The notes: generated from the sequence alone by a model not told the origin. 64,000 nucleotides of DNA from Porphyrobacter sp. AAP82 (GCF_000331285.1 NZ_ANFX01000032.1:62001-126000); one strand, 5' to 3'; positions 35,499-48,401 are shown, numbered from the stretch's first letter. Numbers and translations are program-made.

Positions 35499-37100
35499 AT
35501 GCACCTCGCCCGTCTGCGGACCCTCCCTCGCCTCCGGCCGGTTGCGGCGATGCTGTGCGCGGGCCTCGCGCTGCTCGGCCTGCTGTGCGCCTTTCCGCTC
35601 GCCGCCGATCCGGGCGATGTCGATGCCGCCTCGCGGGGCGTGGTGCGGGTGATCATCATCGGCGAGGAAGGCGACGAGCCCGTCCCGGTCAGCCACGGCA
35701 CCGGCTTTGCGGTCTCGCCCACCCGGATCGTCACCAACGCGCATGTCGTGGCCGAAGCGGTGCAGGACGATACGCTGCGCATCGGGATCGTCCCTTCCGA
35801 GGGCGCGGGCGGGGCCTTTGCGCGGGTGGTGGCGGTCTCCCCCAAGAACGATCTTGCCCTGCTCGAGATCGCCAAGGGATCGCTGCGCCTGCCGCCGCTG
35901 GCGCTGGCCGGCAGTGTCAACAGCGATCTGGGCGAGGTCTCGGCGGTGGGCTATCCGATGAATGTCGACCTGGCCCAGGGCCTCGACATGGCCGACATCT
36001 TCCGCGCCCAGCCGCCGGTCAAATCACGCGGGTTCCTGTCGGGCGAGCGGCCCAGCCGCCAGTTCGACACGATCCTCCACACCGCCCCGATCGCGCGCGG
36101 CAATTCGGGCGGGCCGCTGCTCGATCCGTGCGGGCGGGTGATCGGCGTCAATTCGTTCAGCGCCGATGCCGAGAGCGGCGACGGCGAGTTCTACTTTGCG
36201 GTCAGCTTGCGCGAGCTGCTGCCCTTCCTGCGCAAGAACGGGGTCGAGCCGGTGGTCAACGCCCTCCCCTGCCGCTCGATCGACGAACTGAACGCCGAGG
36301 AACGCCAGCGCATGGAGGCCGAGCAGAGCCAGGCGCGCGCCGCGCTCGAGCAGCGTTCGGAGAACCTGCGGGAGGTGCGCGAGACCGCGCGGCTGGCCGC
36401 GCAGATGGAGGTGCTCGAAGCGCGCGAGAACCGCATGGCGCTGGCGCTGATCGCGCTGATCGCCTGCATCGGCGCGGGCTATGCGGCCTTCGTGTGGCGC
36501 GGTGACGAGGAACGGTTGCGGCATGTGCGCATCGCCGGCGCGCTCTCGGCGGCAGCGCTGGCGATAGCGCTGCTCGCGTGGTTCACCCGTCCGGGCCTCG
36601 CCGAGATCGAGGACCGGGTGGCCGCCGCAGTCGAGAAGGCGGCTGGCGGCGCGAGCAGCAAGCCTTCCGCCCCCGCCAATGCCGTGGGCGCTGCCGAAGG
36701 GGCGATGATCTGCACCCTCGTCCCCGAAAGAAGCCGCGTCACCGCCGCGCGCATCGATGATGTCGCCTTCGAATGGTCGGCCGATGGCTGCGTCAACGGG
36801 CGCACCCAGTATGGCCTCGGCAAGGGCGGGGAATGGGCCCGCGTCTTTGCCGCCGAGGATGACGCGGCGCTCGCGGTCAACACTTACGACCCGGCGACCC
36901 GCACCTTGCGCACCGACCGCTATCTGCTGGGCCAGGAGGCGCTCGCTGCCGCCCGCGCCGCACGCGCGGCCTACACGCCGCCTGCCTGCGGGGTGAGCGA
37001 TGCGGCGCGCACCTTGGGCGAACAGCAGTCGACGCTCATCGCCGGTCTGCCCGAACGGCCCAACGAGCGGCTGGTCTACAGCTGCTCCCAGAAGCCCTGA
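35499..37100 (+). CDS. Membrane-anchored trypsin-like serine protease
   Basis: 533 residues. Signal/anchor helix at about 15-35, then a chymotrypsin-fold domain with catalytic triad His82 (TNAHVV), Asp118 (KNDLALLEI) and Ser203 (RGNSGGPLL). No PDZ domain follows; instead a coiled coil (about 265-310), two membrane helices (about 318-335 and 345-365) and a C-terminal domain of 150 residues with three cysteines. It is thus not a normal DegP/HtrA. The gene may monitor the envelope. A GTG three bases earlier is another start. Neighbouring genes encode exported proteins. Confidence 0.85.
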   Translation: MHLARLRTLPRLRPVAAMLCAGLALLGLLCAFPLAADPGDVDAASRGVVRVIIIGEEGDEPVPVSHGTGFAVSPTRIVTNAHVVAEAVQDDTLRIGIVPSEGAGGAFARVVAVSPKNDLALLEIAKGSLRLPPLALAGSVNSDLGEVSAVGYPMNVDLAQGLDMADIFRAQPPVKSRGFLSGERPSRQFDTILHTAPIARGNSGGPLLDPCGRVIGVNSFSADAESGDGEFYFAVSLRELLPFLRKNGVEPVVNALPCRSIDELNAEERQRMEAEQSQARAALEQRSENLREVRETARLAAQMEVLEARENRMALALIALIACIGAGYAAFVWRGDEERLRHVRIAGALSAAALAIALLAWFTRPGLAEIEDRVAAAVEKAAGGASSKPSAPANAVGAAEGAMICTLVPERSRVTAARIDDVAFEWSADGCVNGRTQYGLGKGGEWARVFAAEDDAALAVNTYDPATRTLRTDRYLLGQEALAAARAARAAYTPPACGVSDAARTLGEQQSTLIAGLPERPNERLVYSCSQKP

Positions 37101-37261
37101 GGCCGGTCGGCTCGCCGTTCGTGGGGGCCGGTTGACCGCCTGTCGACACGTCATGCGCGTTGGACGCGCAAAGGCCCCGCAGGCCGGCGCGGTTCATCTG
37201 GCATTCATCGTGCGGAGCCGACATTCCCGCCCAGTTTTAATCTGCAAAAACAGGTAGATAT

Positions 37262-38260
37262 ATGCGCAAGACCGTGACCCGCGCGACGCTTGCTGTGATG
37301 CTGACCATTGCTGCCGGAGCGACCTTAGCGCAGGCTGCCCCCGCGCCTTCGCAAGCCGGTGCCCCGCCAGCTGCTGCCGAGCCTGCGGTCAACGAGATCG
37401 AAGTGCTCGGCGAGCGCCGGCTCGAGGACGGGGAGGAGGTGTTCCAGAACCTGCGCGTCCTCACCGAACCGCGCGCCTTCAACGAGCCCGTCCCGCGCTT
37501 TCACGGCGCGGTCTGCGCCAGGGTGGCCGGGATCGACGCAAAGGCCGCCCGCCTGGTCGAGGCGCGCATCAACGCGGTGGCGGACTATGTCGGCCTGCCC
37601 AGGCCCAAGGAGGGCTGCAAGGCCAACGCGGTGGTGCTGATCCTCGACAAGCCGGCCGACACCTTCGAGGCGGTGATCGAAAAGCGCTTCGGCCTGATCG
37701 GCCAGTCGCAGAACCGTGACCTCACCATGAACACGATCCGTGCCGATCTGGCTGCCGGCAAGCCGCTGGTGGCCTGGAACCAGACCTCCGAGCGCAATTA
37801 TGACGGCGCGACCGCAACGGATTCGGGCGGCGATCCGGCAGGCCTTGGCGGCATCGGCGAAGGTCTCACCGTGATGCGGACCACCATGACCGGGCGCCTG
37901 CGCTCGACGATCTTCGTCGCCAAGGACGTGTCGGTGGTGGTGTTCGATGCCAGGCAGCTCAAGGATGTCCACCCGATCCAGCTGGCCGATATCGCCGCGC
38001 TCTACCTGCTCGGCAATCCGCGCCGGAACATCGATTTCGACAGCCTCGGCACCTCCTCGCTGCTCGCCCTGTTCCGCAACGGGCCCAAGAACTCGCCGAT
38101 CGAGATGACCGATTTCGACCGCGCCTATCTGAAAGGCGTCTATTCGCTGCGGCCCAACGACTTCAGCAACCGCCTCTACCGCACGGTGACGGCGGCCTAT
38201 GAGGACCAATGCGTCGAAGAGGGCGTCCCCTGCCCGCCACAGGCCAAGCCGGAAGGCTGA
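37262..38260 (+). CDS. Exported hypothetical protein, 332 residues
   Basis: Signal peptide with cleavage near ATLAQAAP; then a Pro/Ala-rich linker and a mature domain opening VNEIEVLGERRLEDGEEVFQNL. Two cysteine pairs, including RFHGAVCARV and the C-terminal DQCVEEGVPCPP, suggest disulfides. No known catalytic motif is seen. The 161-base leader includes an A+T-rich stretch just before the start. A role in the envelope with the preceding protease is plausible from context only. Confidence 0.8.
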   Translation: MRKTVTRATLAVMLTIAAGATLAQAAPAPSQAGAPPAAAEPAVNEIEVLGERRLEDGEEVFQNLRVLTEPRAFNEPVPRFHGAVCARVAGIDAKAARLVEARINAVADYVGLPRPKEGCKANAVVLILDKPADTFEAVIEKRFGLIGQSQNRDLTMNTIRADLAAGKPLVAWNQTSERNYDGATATDSGGDPAGLGGIGEGLTVMRTTMTGRLRSTIFVAKDVSVVVFDARQLKDVHPIQLADIAALYLLGNPRRNIDFDSLGTSSLLALFRNGPKNSPIEMTDFDRAYLKGVYSLRPNDFSNRLYRTVTAAYEDQCVEEGVPCPPQAKPEG

Positions 38261-38279
38261 CGAGCCGAGGGGGGGCCAA

Positions 38280-38825
38280 GTGAACCGCAAGGCGTGGCTG
38301 GCGCTGATTGCAGGATCGGCCGTGCTGCTCCTCGGCGGGCGGATGGTGCTGCGCTATCTCGACTGGCAGGCCTCGGACGCGGCACGCGCGCCTGCTTTCT
38401 CTCCCGACATCGCCCGATTGCAGGCCCTCGCCACGGCGGCCTGCCTCTGCACGCGCGAAAAAGGTGCCGCCGGCGAGGCCGCGTGCCAGCGCGAATACAA
38501 GGCAGCGATCGCCGGCTATACGATCAATCCGGTCGCCACCGCCTGCGAGCCGGTTTCCACCTCGCTCGATTGCATCGCCACCGGTGCGGGCGAAGCCTGC
38601 ATCGTCACCGGCTATGGCGACGGGATTTGCACCGCCGAAGAAGCAAAGGCTGCCGACAGCGCGTGGACACAGGCTCTGGAGGCAGATGGAGCGTACGGCA
38701 CTCTCGACGAGCCGGGCCGCGCAGCAGCGCTAAAGCGTGCCGACGCAGCCTTCGACGCGATCCGCGCGCGGATCAGGCGCGGCGAGGCTTTCGCCCCCGC
38801 GTCCGGCCCCGGCAGTTGCAGCTGA
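38280..38825 (+). CDS. Membrane-anchored hypothetical protein, 181 residues
   Basis: GTG start at 38280 after a GAGGGGGGG run. One N-terminal hydrophobic helix (about 4-24), then a periplasmic part with eight cysteines in a short span (ACLCTREK, ACQREY, ACEPV, LDCIATG, EACIVTG, GICTAEE), which would form several disulfides. No family recognised. It begins 19 bases after the preceding exported protein and probably belongs to the same transcript. The atp operon follows. Confidence 0.75.
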   Translation: MNRKAWLALIAGSAVLLLGGRMVLRYLDWQASDAARAPAFSPDIARLQALATAACLCTREKGAAGEAACQREYKAAIAGYTINPVATACEPVSTSLDCIATGAGEACIVTGYGDGICTAEEAKAADSAWTQALEADGAYGTLDEPGRAAALKRADAAFDAIRARIRRGEAFAPASGPGSCS

Positions 38826-38987
38826 TCCCTCATCGCTTCGCACCTGCACAATTCCTCGCCTGCGTGGGTTGCAGGAACCGGAATCAATTGCTAGGCGCGC
38901 GCCAGCCTTGCGGGCAGCCCCTGCGCTTGCCCTCTTCAAGGCTCAAGCAAGACCCCTGTTGAGCTTTTCCGAGAGGAATGGAAGCGC

Positions 38988-39542
38988 GTGGATATTTCCG
39001 CCGGTATCAAGGCTAGCCTGGCTGGACGCTATGCCTCGGCCCTGTTCGATCTGGCTGCCGAGAATGGCAAGGTGACCGCGGTCGAGAAGGATCTCGAGAC
39101 GCTGGGCGCTGCCTTGCGCGATTCGGCCGATCTCGCAGCGCTGACCACCAACCCCGAACTTGCCCGCGATGTGCAGGGCAAGGCGATGGCGGCGGTGGCC
39201 AAGAAGCTGAAGCTTTCGCCGCTGACCACCAACTTCCTCGGCGTGCTCGCCGGCAACCGCCGCCTCGCCAAACTGCCTGCGATCATCAGCGCGTTCAAGG
39301 CGATTGCCGCTGCCCAGCGCGGCGAAGTGACCGCGACCGTCACCAGCGCGCACCCGCTGTCGGACGAGCAGATCGCCGCCCTCAAGACCAAGCTGACCGC
39401 GCGCGAAGGCCGCACCGTCATGCTCACCGCCGCGGTCGATCCCGACCTGCTCGGCGGCCTTGTCGTCACCATCGGATCGCAGCGCATCGATGCCTCGATC
39501 CGCACCCGTCTCAACTCGCTCGCCAAAGCCATGCAGGCTTAA
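38988..39542 (+). CDS. atpH: ATP synthase F1 subunit delta
   Basis: 184 residues from GTG 38988. The OSCP/delta pattern is seen: [15 protein letters not shown] at the start and [18 protein letters not shown] at the end. It joins F1 to the peripheral stalk. GAGAGGAATGGAAG upstream is a fair ribosome site. First gene of atpHAGDC. The Fo genes are not in the window, as is usual in alphaproteobacteria. No clear promoter was found in the 162 bases upstream. Confidence 0.95.
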   Translation: MDISAGIKASLAGRYASALFDLAAENGKVTAVEKDLETLGAALRDSADLAALTTNPELARDVQGKAMAAVAKKLKLSPLTTNFLGVLAGNRRLAKLPAIISAFKAIAAAQRGEVTATVTSAHPLSDEQIAALKTKLTAREGRTVMLTAAVDPDLLGGLVVTIGSQRIDASIRTRLNSLAKAMQA

Positions 39543-41084
<1,542 letters not shown>

Positions 41085-41096
41085 GGACGCCCTGAC

Positions 41097-41966
41097 GTGC
41101 CCTCACTCAAGGAACTCAAGGGCCGGATCAACTCGGTCAAGTCGACCCAGAAGATCACCAAGGCCAAGCAGATGGTCGCGGCGGCCAAGCTGCGCCGTGC
41201 CCAGGCTGCGGCCGAGGCCGGGCGGCCCTATGCCACGCGCCTCAGCGCTGTGATGGCGTCGCTGGCGAGCAAGGTCTCGGGCTCGGCTGCGCCCAAGCTG
41301 CTCGCGGGCACCGGCGCGGATGCCAAGCACCTCCTGGTGGTGGTCAACACCGACAAGGGGCTGTGCGGCGGTCTCAACTCCAACCTCGTCAAGGCCGCCA
41401 GGGCCAAGGCGCGCGAGTTGATTGCGCAGGGCAAGGCGATCGAATTCTACCTCGTCGGCAAGAAGGGCCGCGCGCCATTGAAGCGCGACTTCCCGAGCCT
41501 GATCGGCGGCGGGTTCGACACCAGCACGGTCAAGACCCCGGGCTTCGACGAAGCCGAGGGCATCGCCAACGAGCTGATCGCACTGTTCGACAGCGGTGCC
41601 TTCGATGTCGCGCACCTGATCTTCCCGACCTTCAAGTCTGCCCTCGCGCAGGAGCCGACCGTCACCCAGCTGATCCCCGTCCCCGCCCCCGCCGAAGCCC
41701 CGGTGGCCGACGCCGTGGTGCAGTACGAGCCGGGCGAGGAGGAAATCCTCGAAGAGCTGCTGCCGCGCTACGTGCGCACGCAGCTGTTCGGCGCGCTGCT
41801 TGAACGTGAGGCCTCCGAACAGGGCGCCTCGATGACCGCGATGGACAACGCCACGCGCAACGCGGGCGAGCTGATCCAGAAGCTCACCATCCAGTACAAC
41901 CGCAGCCGCCAGGCCGCGATCACCACCGAACTCATTGAAATTATTGCTGGCGCGGAAGCGCTCTAA
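41097..41966 (+). CDS. atpG: ATP synthase F1 subunit gamma
   Basis: 289 residues from GTG 41097. The N-terminal coiled coil [27 protein letters not shown] and the C-terminal [29 protein letters not shown] helix are typical of the rotating shaft. It transmits torque from the c-ring to the catalytic sites. The gene lies 12 bases after atpA. The middle has an Ala/Pro loop ([13 protein letters not shown]) that varies between species. Confidence 0.97.
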   Translation: MPSLKELKGRINSVKSTQKITKAKQMVAAAKLRRAQAAAEAGRPYATRLSAVMASLASKVSGSAAPKLLAGTGADAKHLLVVVNTDKGLCGGLNSNLVKAARAKARELIAQGKAIEFYLVGKKGRAPLKRDFPSLIGGGFDTSTVKTPGFDEAEGIANELIALFDSGAFDVAHLIFPTFKSALAQEPTVTQLIPVPAPAEAPVADAVVQYEPGEEEILEELLPRYVRTQLFGALLEREASEQGASMTAMDNATRNAGELIQKLTIQYNRSRQAAITTELIEIIAGAEAL

Positions 41967-41978
41967 AACGAAGGCTAG

Positions 41979-43442
<1,464 letters not shown>

Positions 43443-43452
43443 GATCACCCTT

Positions 43453-43599
43453 CCCTCCCGCCGGAGGTTGGCTCCAGCCAACCGACCAATCCGGAAAACC
43501 GGGAGGGGAGAGAGACTTGCCAGCTTGCTGGCTCGTCGCAGCGGGGTGGGCCTCCACCGGCCCATTCCCACCCCCAGCCCCTCCCGCAAGCGGGAGGGG
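43453..43599. repeat. Dispersed palindromic repeat, copy 2, inside the atp operon
   Basis: Nested inverted repeats: CCCTCCCG (43453-43460) pairs with CGGGAGGG (43500-43507) around the perfect hairpin GGTTGGCT-CC-AGCCAACC (43466-43483); GGGGTGGG (43543-43550) faces CCCACCCC (43567-43574); and the CCCCTCCCGC-AA-GCGGGAGGGG palindrome fills 43578-43599, just before the atpC ribosome site. Confidence 0.78.
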
Positions 43600-43614
43600 G
43601 GTTAGGAAGAGACA

Positions 43615-43872
43615 ATGCCCCTCCACTTCGAACTCGTCACCCCTGCCAAGCTCGTCCGTTCGGAACAGGTCCACATGGTGGTCGTCCCCGGCACCGAGGG
43701 CGAATTCGGCGTGCTCGAAGGCCATGCGCCCTTCATGAGCACCATCCGCGACGGGGCTGTGCAGATCTTCGCCAAGGACGGCGCTGCGCCCGAAATCATC
43801 CAGGTGCGCGGCGGCTTTGCCGAAGTGGGCGAGAAGGGCCTCACCATCCTCGCCGAACACGTCGAGGCGTGA
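43615..43872 (+). CDS. atpC: ATP synthase F1 subunit epsilon, short form
   Basis: 85 residues, containing the N-terminal beta-sandwich: [38 protein letters not shown]. The C-terminal inhibitory helical hairpin of longer epsilon subunits (about 130 residues) is missing, as in several alphaproteobacteria. It contacts gamma and the c-ring and may regulate ATP hydrolysis. GGAAGAG is the ribosome site. Its TGA overlaps the GTG start of the next gene by two bases (GTGA). Confidence 0.95.
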   Translation: MPLHFELVTPAKLVRSEQVHMVVVPGTEGEFGVLEGHAPFMSTIRDGAVQIFAKDGAAPEIIQVRGGFAEVGEKGLTILAEHVEA

Positions 43873-44366
43873 TCGGCGAGCGGCTCGACCTTCGGGCCCT
43901 TGCCGCCGACCCCGGTCTTCGCGACGCGTTGCTGGCGCTCAACAACCCGAGCGCGGCGGAAACCTCGTGGCTCGAAGCCGCCCGGTTCGAACAGATGGTG
44001 GACAGCGCGTTCGCCGCCCTCCACGTGCCCGGCGCCCGGGCCCTGCTCGTGACCTTCGATCAGGACGCCGGTTACGACAGCCCCAATTTCCTGTGGTTCC
44101 GCGAGCGGCGGGAGCGGTTCGTCTATATCGACCGCATCGTGGTGAGCGAAACCGCGCGCGGCGCCGGGCTGGCGCGGCAGCTCTATGGGCAGCTGTTCGC
44201 TCTGGCACGCGAGGCGGGGCACGACTGCGTGACCTGCGAAGTCAATGTCCGGCCGGCCAATCCGGGGTCTGACGCATTTCACGCGGCGATGGGTTTTGTT
44301 GAAGCGGGGCGCGCCGATCTGTCGCCGGACAAATCGGTCCGCTACCTCGCCAGACCGCTCGGCTGA
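43869..44366 (+). CDS. GNAT-family N-acetyltransferase
   Basis: 165 residues from GTG 43869. The acetyl-CoA-binding motif [20 protein letters not shown] (RGxGLA) is clear, followed by a terminal half with the ACDH-like [27 protein letters not shown] segment. Substrate unknown. The start overlaps the atpC stop, so it is translated with the atp operon; why an acetyltransferase rides there is not evident. Confidence 0.9.
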   Translation: MIGERLDLRALAADPGLRDALLALNNPSAAETSWLEAARFEQMVDSAFAALHVPGARALLVTFDQDAGYDSPNFLWFRERRERFVYIDRIVVSETARGAGLARQLYGQLFALAREAGHDCVTCEVNVRPANPGSDAFHAAMGFVEAGRADLSPDKSVRYLARPLG

Positions 44367-44436
44367 GGCGTAAGGCCCGCTCTTTCTGCATCCGCCTATC
44401 CGGAAAATTAACCATGTCCGTGCCACAGCGGCGGGC

Positions 44437-45924
44437 ATGTTGATGTCTTCGGCTATCCGTCCCGCGCCTGCGACCGCTGCGAGCGCGGCCCGCAAAGACC
44501 AGTGGATCGTGCTGGCGCTCGCGCTGCTCACGTTCTTCGTGCGGGGCGCGTGGATCGGCGATCCCAATGCCGATGTCGACGAGCAGCTCTATTCGCTGAT
44601 CGGCAACCAGATGCTGTCGGGCGCGGTGCCCTTCGTCGACCTGTGGGACCGCAAGCCCTGGGGCCTGTTCGCGCTGTTCGCGGCGTTCCACGCGATCGGC
44701 GGGGCGGGTTCGGAGGCGTACCAGACCGCCGGCGCGCTGTTCACGCTGGCGGGCGCGGTGATGATCTTCCACCTCGCCCGCGCGCAGGCCGACCGGATGA
44801 CTGCGGCAGCAGGGGCCGGGCTCTATGTGGTGCTGTGCACGATCAACGATGCGCATTCGGGCAATTCGGAGGTGTTCTTCATCCCGCTGCTGATCGCGAT
44901 GGCGGTGCTGGTGCGCGAGACCGGGCATCCGCGCGCCGTGGGCCGCGCGGCTGTCGCCATGCTGATCGGCGGGCTGGCGCTCCAGATCAAGTACACCATC
45001 ATCCCGCTATGCCTGTTCTTCGGCCTGTGGGCGCTGTGGGGCCAGTGGCAGCGCGGCATGAAGCTGGGGCGGCTGGCGGCCCTGGCGGCGGGCTTCGGCG
45101 TCCTCGGCATCCTGCCGACCGCGCTCGTCAGCGCGGGCTACTGGGCAGCGGGGCACTGGGACGATTATGTCTTTGCCAATTTCGTCTCCTTCTTCGATCG
45201 CCTGCCCGCGAGCACGGGCCGGGTCCACCCGCTGATGCTTGCCTATCTCGGCCTGCAATTGTCGCTGAGCTGGCTCGGCTTCCGCGCCGCGCAGCGCATC
45301 TGGCCCGAGGGGCTGCCGCGCGATTATGTGTTCGTGATCGGGTGGCTGGTGGCGGCGGTGGCGACGGCCTATCTGCCCGCCACGGTCTACCGCCACTACC
45401 TTGCCGCGCTGATCCCGGCGACCGCGCTGCTCGCCCTGCCGCTGTTCCACCGTGAGCCCAGCGAGCGGATCAACCGCGCCGCGCTGCTGCCGGTCGCGGT
45501 GTTCCTGCTGATCGTGCCCTACCAGTACTGGGTGAGCCACGAGAACCGCACGGCGACCTTCCGGCTGGCCGAGGCGATCGCCCCGCATCTCGATGCCGAG
45601 GCTGGACAGTGCCTGCTGGTGTTCGACGGGCCGACCTCGCTTTACGGCCTCACCAATAGCTGCCTGCCGACCAGGCTGATCTACCCCGATCACCTCAACA
45701 ACGCGCTCGAGATGAATGCGCTGGGGATGCGGCAGGAGGACGAGGTGCGGCGCATTCTGGCCACCCGCCCCCCGGTGATCGTCACTGCCGACCAGCCGCT
45801 CACCCCGCAGAACTATGCGGCCAAGGATCAGGTCGATGCCGCGATCCGGCAGGATTACCGCCTGCTGGCCAGGCAAGAGCTCCACCACCGCTACATCACC
45901 GCCTGGGTGCGCCGACAGCCCTAG
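44437..45924 (+). CDS. Multi-spanning membrane protein, glycosyltransferase family 39-like
   Basis: 495 residues with about ten or eleven hydrophobic helices. The first loop holds DPNADVDEQLY, an acidic motif like the catalytic Asp of GT-C enzymes (ArnT/PMT type), and the next helices carry the LWDRKPWG pair. The soluble C-terminal part (about 370-495) would lie in the periplasm. A transfer of a sugar from a polyprenyl donor is inferred, with no substrate. Start ATG at 44437 or 44443. A TTAACCAT half-site of the CtrA type lies at 44407-44414. Confidence 0.8.
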   Translation: MLMSSAIRPAPATAASAARKDQWIVLALALLTFFVRGAWIGDPNADVDEQLYSLIGNQMLSGAVPFVDLWDRKPWGLFALFAAFHAIGGAGSEAYQTAGALFTLAGAVMIFHLARAQADRMTAAAGAGLYVVLCTINDAHSGNSEVFFIPLLIAMAVLVRETGHPRAVGRAAVAMLIGGLALQIKYTIIPLCLFFGLWALWGQWQRGMKLGRLAALAAGFGVLGILPTALVSAGYWAAGHWDDYVFANFVSFFDRLPASTGRVHPLMLAYLGLQLSLSWLGFRAAQRIWPEGLPRDYVFVIGWLVAAVATAYLPATVYRHYLAALIPATALLALPLFHREPSERINRAALLPVAVFLLIVPYQYWVSHENRTATFRLAEAIAPHLDAEAGQCLLVFDGPTSLYGLTNSCLPTRLIYPDHLNNALEMNALGMRQEDEVRRILATRPPVIVTADQPLTPQNYAAKDQVDAAIRQDYRLLARQELHHRYITAWVRRQP

Positions 45925-46027
45925 GCACCGCCGCGCTTGCATGCGCGCCAACTCCCTGCAATTCTCGTGCTTCGCGCGGAGCCCCCGCACGGGCCGCCGC
46001 AGCATCCGTCACAGGGAGAGACTTGAC

Positions 46028-48154
46028 TTGAAACTCGCTTCGAGGCTGGCCATGGCTTTGGCCATGAGCACATCGACCATTGCCCTTGCCGATGACGGCA
46101 TCCCGGGGCCCGCGCAGGACCCCTATATCTTCCTCGAGGAGGCGCGCAGCCCCGCAGCGCTCGACTGGGTCGCCAAGGAGAACGCCCGCACGCTGGCCGC
46201 CTTCGAGGCCGATCCGCGCTATGCGCAATTGAAGGCCGAGGCGCTGGCGATCTTCGACAGCAACGACCGCATCCCCTTCGTCAGCTTCCGGCCCGACGGA
46301 CTCTACAATTTCTGGCAGGACAAGGCGAACCCCAAGGGGGTGCTGCGCCGCACCACGCTGGAAAGCTACCGGAGCGAGAAGCCCGAATGGGACGTCATCC
46401 TCGATGTTGACGCACTCGCCAAGGCGGAAGGGCGGGAGTGGGTCTATCAGGGATCGACCTGTCTGCCGCCCGATCTGAACCGCTGCATGATCGCGCTCAG
46501 CGACGGCGGCGAGGACGCCACGATCCTGCGCGAGTTCGACACCAGGACCAAGCAGTTCATCGAGGGCGGCTTCGTGCTCGACCAGAAGAGCCAGGGCGGG
46601 GCCGAATGGGTCGACGAGAACACCCTGCTGGTCGGCCGCAACTTCGGCGAAGGGACGCTCACCGAGAGCGAGTATCCCTTCACCACCCGTGAATGGAAGC
46701 GCGGCACCCGGATCGAGGATGCGCCCGAAATCTTCCGCGGCGACGCCAAGGATGTCTCCTCGGGCGCGGCGCTGCTGCGTGACAATGCCGACGTGATCCA
46801 CGCCCGCATCGCCTATCGCGGGATCAGCTTCCACGAACGGCTGTGGTATGTCTGGCAAGGGGGCCAGTGGCTCCAGCTCGACCTCCCCACCAAGGCCAAT
46901 CCGGTCGGCATCGTCGATGAACACATGCTGTTCTCCCCCGATGTCGAGTGGACCGTGGGCGACCAGACCTTCCCGGCCGACAGCCTTGTCGCGGTCAATC
47001 TGGAAGAGTGGAAGGCCGATCCCAACGGCGCCAGAAAATCGCTGGTATGGGCGCCGGGCTACCGCCAGACCAAGCAGGGCAGCACGGTCACTGCCGGCGG
47101 GCTGTATGTCGCGCTGCTCGACAATGTGGTCGGCAAGGTGCTGAAGTTCAACTTCGATGACGGGCGCTGGAGCAGCACGCAGGTCGCCCTGCCTGACAAT
47201 GCGACGATCGGCATCGCCGCCTCCGCGGATGACAGCGACGAGATCATGTACACCGTCAGCGGCTTCCTCGAGCCGACGACGCTCTATTACACCGATGGCG
47301 CTGCCGTCCCTGCGGTGATCAAGACCTCGCCGTCCTATTTCGACCCGGCCGGCGCCAGCGTCGAGCAATACGAGGCGGTGAGCAAGGACGGGACCAGGAT
47401 CCCCTACTTCATCGTCAAGCCCAAGGGGATGAAGGCCGACGGCTCGACCGCCACGCTGCTGACCGGCTATGGCGGCTTCCAGGTCCCGCGCCTGCCCGCC
47501 TATCTCGGTTCCACCGGCAAGCTGTGGGTGGAAAAGGGCGGCGCCTATGTACTCGCCAACCTGCGCGGCGGGGGCGAATTCGGTCCCGCTTGGCACCAGA
47601 GTGCGATCCGCGAGAACAAGCAGCGCACCTGGGATGACTTCATCGCCGTGGGCGAGGATCTGGTGAAGCGCGGCTTCACCAGCCCCGAGCATCTCGGCAT
47701 CCAGGGCGGATCGCAGGGGGGCCTTTTGGTCGGAACCTTCTTCACCCAGCGGCCCGATCTGCTCGGCGCGGCGATCGTGCAGATCCCGCTGTTCGACATG
47801 CTGCGCTATCACCTGATCGGGCGCGGGGCTTCGTGGATCGGCGAATATGGCGATCCGCGCATCCCCGAACAGCGCGCCTGGATCGATGGCTATTCGCCCT
47901 ACCAGAAGATCGTTGCGGGGGTCGAATATCCCGAACCCTTCCTGTGGGCCTCGACCGCCGATGACCGGACCCATCCCGCCCACGCCCGCAAGGCGGCGGC
48001 GAAGCTCAAGGCCTTGGGCCAGCCCTACTACTACTTCGAGGATACCACCGGCGGCCATTCCGGCGGGGTCGACAACGACCAGCGCGCCAAGCTCCAGGCG
48101 CTGCAATTCATCTACCTGATGAAGCGCCTGATGGACGAGCGGCCCGCCAAGTAG
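46028..48154 (+). CDS. Prolyl oligopeptidase family (S9A) peptidase, exported
   Basis: 708 residues from the TTG at 46028, needed to give a signal peptide (LKLASRLAMALAMSTSTIALA). GGGAGAG lies ten bases before it. A beta-propeller N-terminal domain (about 60-430) is followed by an alpha/beta hydrolase with catalytic Ser in GIQGGSQGG, Asp in TADDRTHP and His in TTGGHSGG. It cleaves after proline in short peptides, probably in the periplasm. An ATG at 46052 is an alternative with a shorter signal. Strong terminator follows. Confidence 0.9.
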   Translation: MKLASRLAMALAMSTSTIALADDGIPGPAQDPYIFLEEARSPAALDWVAKENARTLAAFEADPRYAQLKAEALAIFDSNDRIPFVSFRPDGLYNFWQDKANPKGVLRRTTLESYRSEKPEWDVILDVDALAKAEGREWVYQGSTCLPPDLNRCMIALSDGGEDATILREFDTRTKQFIEGGFVLDQKSQGGAEWVDENTLLVGRNFGEGTLTESEYPFTTREWKRGTRIEDAPEIFRGDAKDVSSGAALLRDNADVIHARIAYRGISFHERLWYVWQGGQWLQLDLPTKANPVGIVDEHMLFSPDVEWTVGDQTFPADSLVAVNLEEWKADPNGARKSLVWAPGYRQTKQGSTVTAGGLYVALLDNVVGKVLKFNFDDGRWSSTQVALPDNATIGIAASADDSDEIMYTVSGFLEPTTLYYTDGAAVPAVIKTSPSYFDPAGASVEQYEAVSKDGTRIPYFIVKPKGMKADGSTATLLTGYGGFQVPRLPAYLGSTGKLWVEKGGAYVLANLRGGGEFGPAWHQSAIRENKQRTWDDFIAVGEDLVKRGFTSPEHLGIQGGSQGGLLVGTFFTQRPDLLGAAIVQIPLFDMLRYHLIGRGASWIGEYGDPRIPEQRAWIDGYSPYQKIVAGVEYPEPFLWASTADDRTHPAHARKAAAKLKALGQPYYYFEDTTGGHSGGVDNDQRAKLQALQFIYLMKRLMDERPAK

Positions 48155-48176
48155 GCACAACGTCAAGGCACACCGC

Positions 48177-48212
48177 AAGGGGCGGCTCCGCGCAGGTGGA
48201 GCCGCCCCTTTT
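48177..48212 (+). terminator. Strong intrinsic terminator of the S9 peptidase gene
   Basis: Stem GGGGCGGCTCC (48179-48189) pairs perfectly with GGAGCCGCCCC (48198-48208), loop of eight bases, flanked by AA and TTTT. It starts 23 bases after the stop codon. Confidence 0.9.
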
Positions 48213-48401
48213 CGCGTCAACGGCGGCAGGCAAAGCGGCTGCCTGCAAGTGCGTCCGACGCCGCGCACTCGGTCCGTCTTGCGCAGAGCACGGAGCGTTT
48301 CATCAATGCGCCGCTAACCTTCTTCGGAAAGGTCTCGTTAGGCGCCTGCATCAACACTCGGGCCATCGGGGGCGATGACGTAACCCAAGGGAACATCACC
48401 G

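Noticed and set aside
44407..44414. TTAACCAT as a CtrA-controlled promoter of the GT39-like gene
   Set aside because: Only one half-site; the second TTAA at the correct spacing is absent, so it was kept as a remark only.
45896..48268. A 790-codon open frame antisense to the S9 peptidase
   Set aside because: Same codon-bias shadow; the sense gene has complete catalytic motifs.
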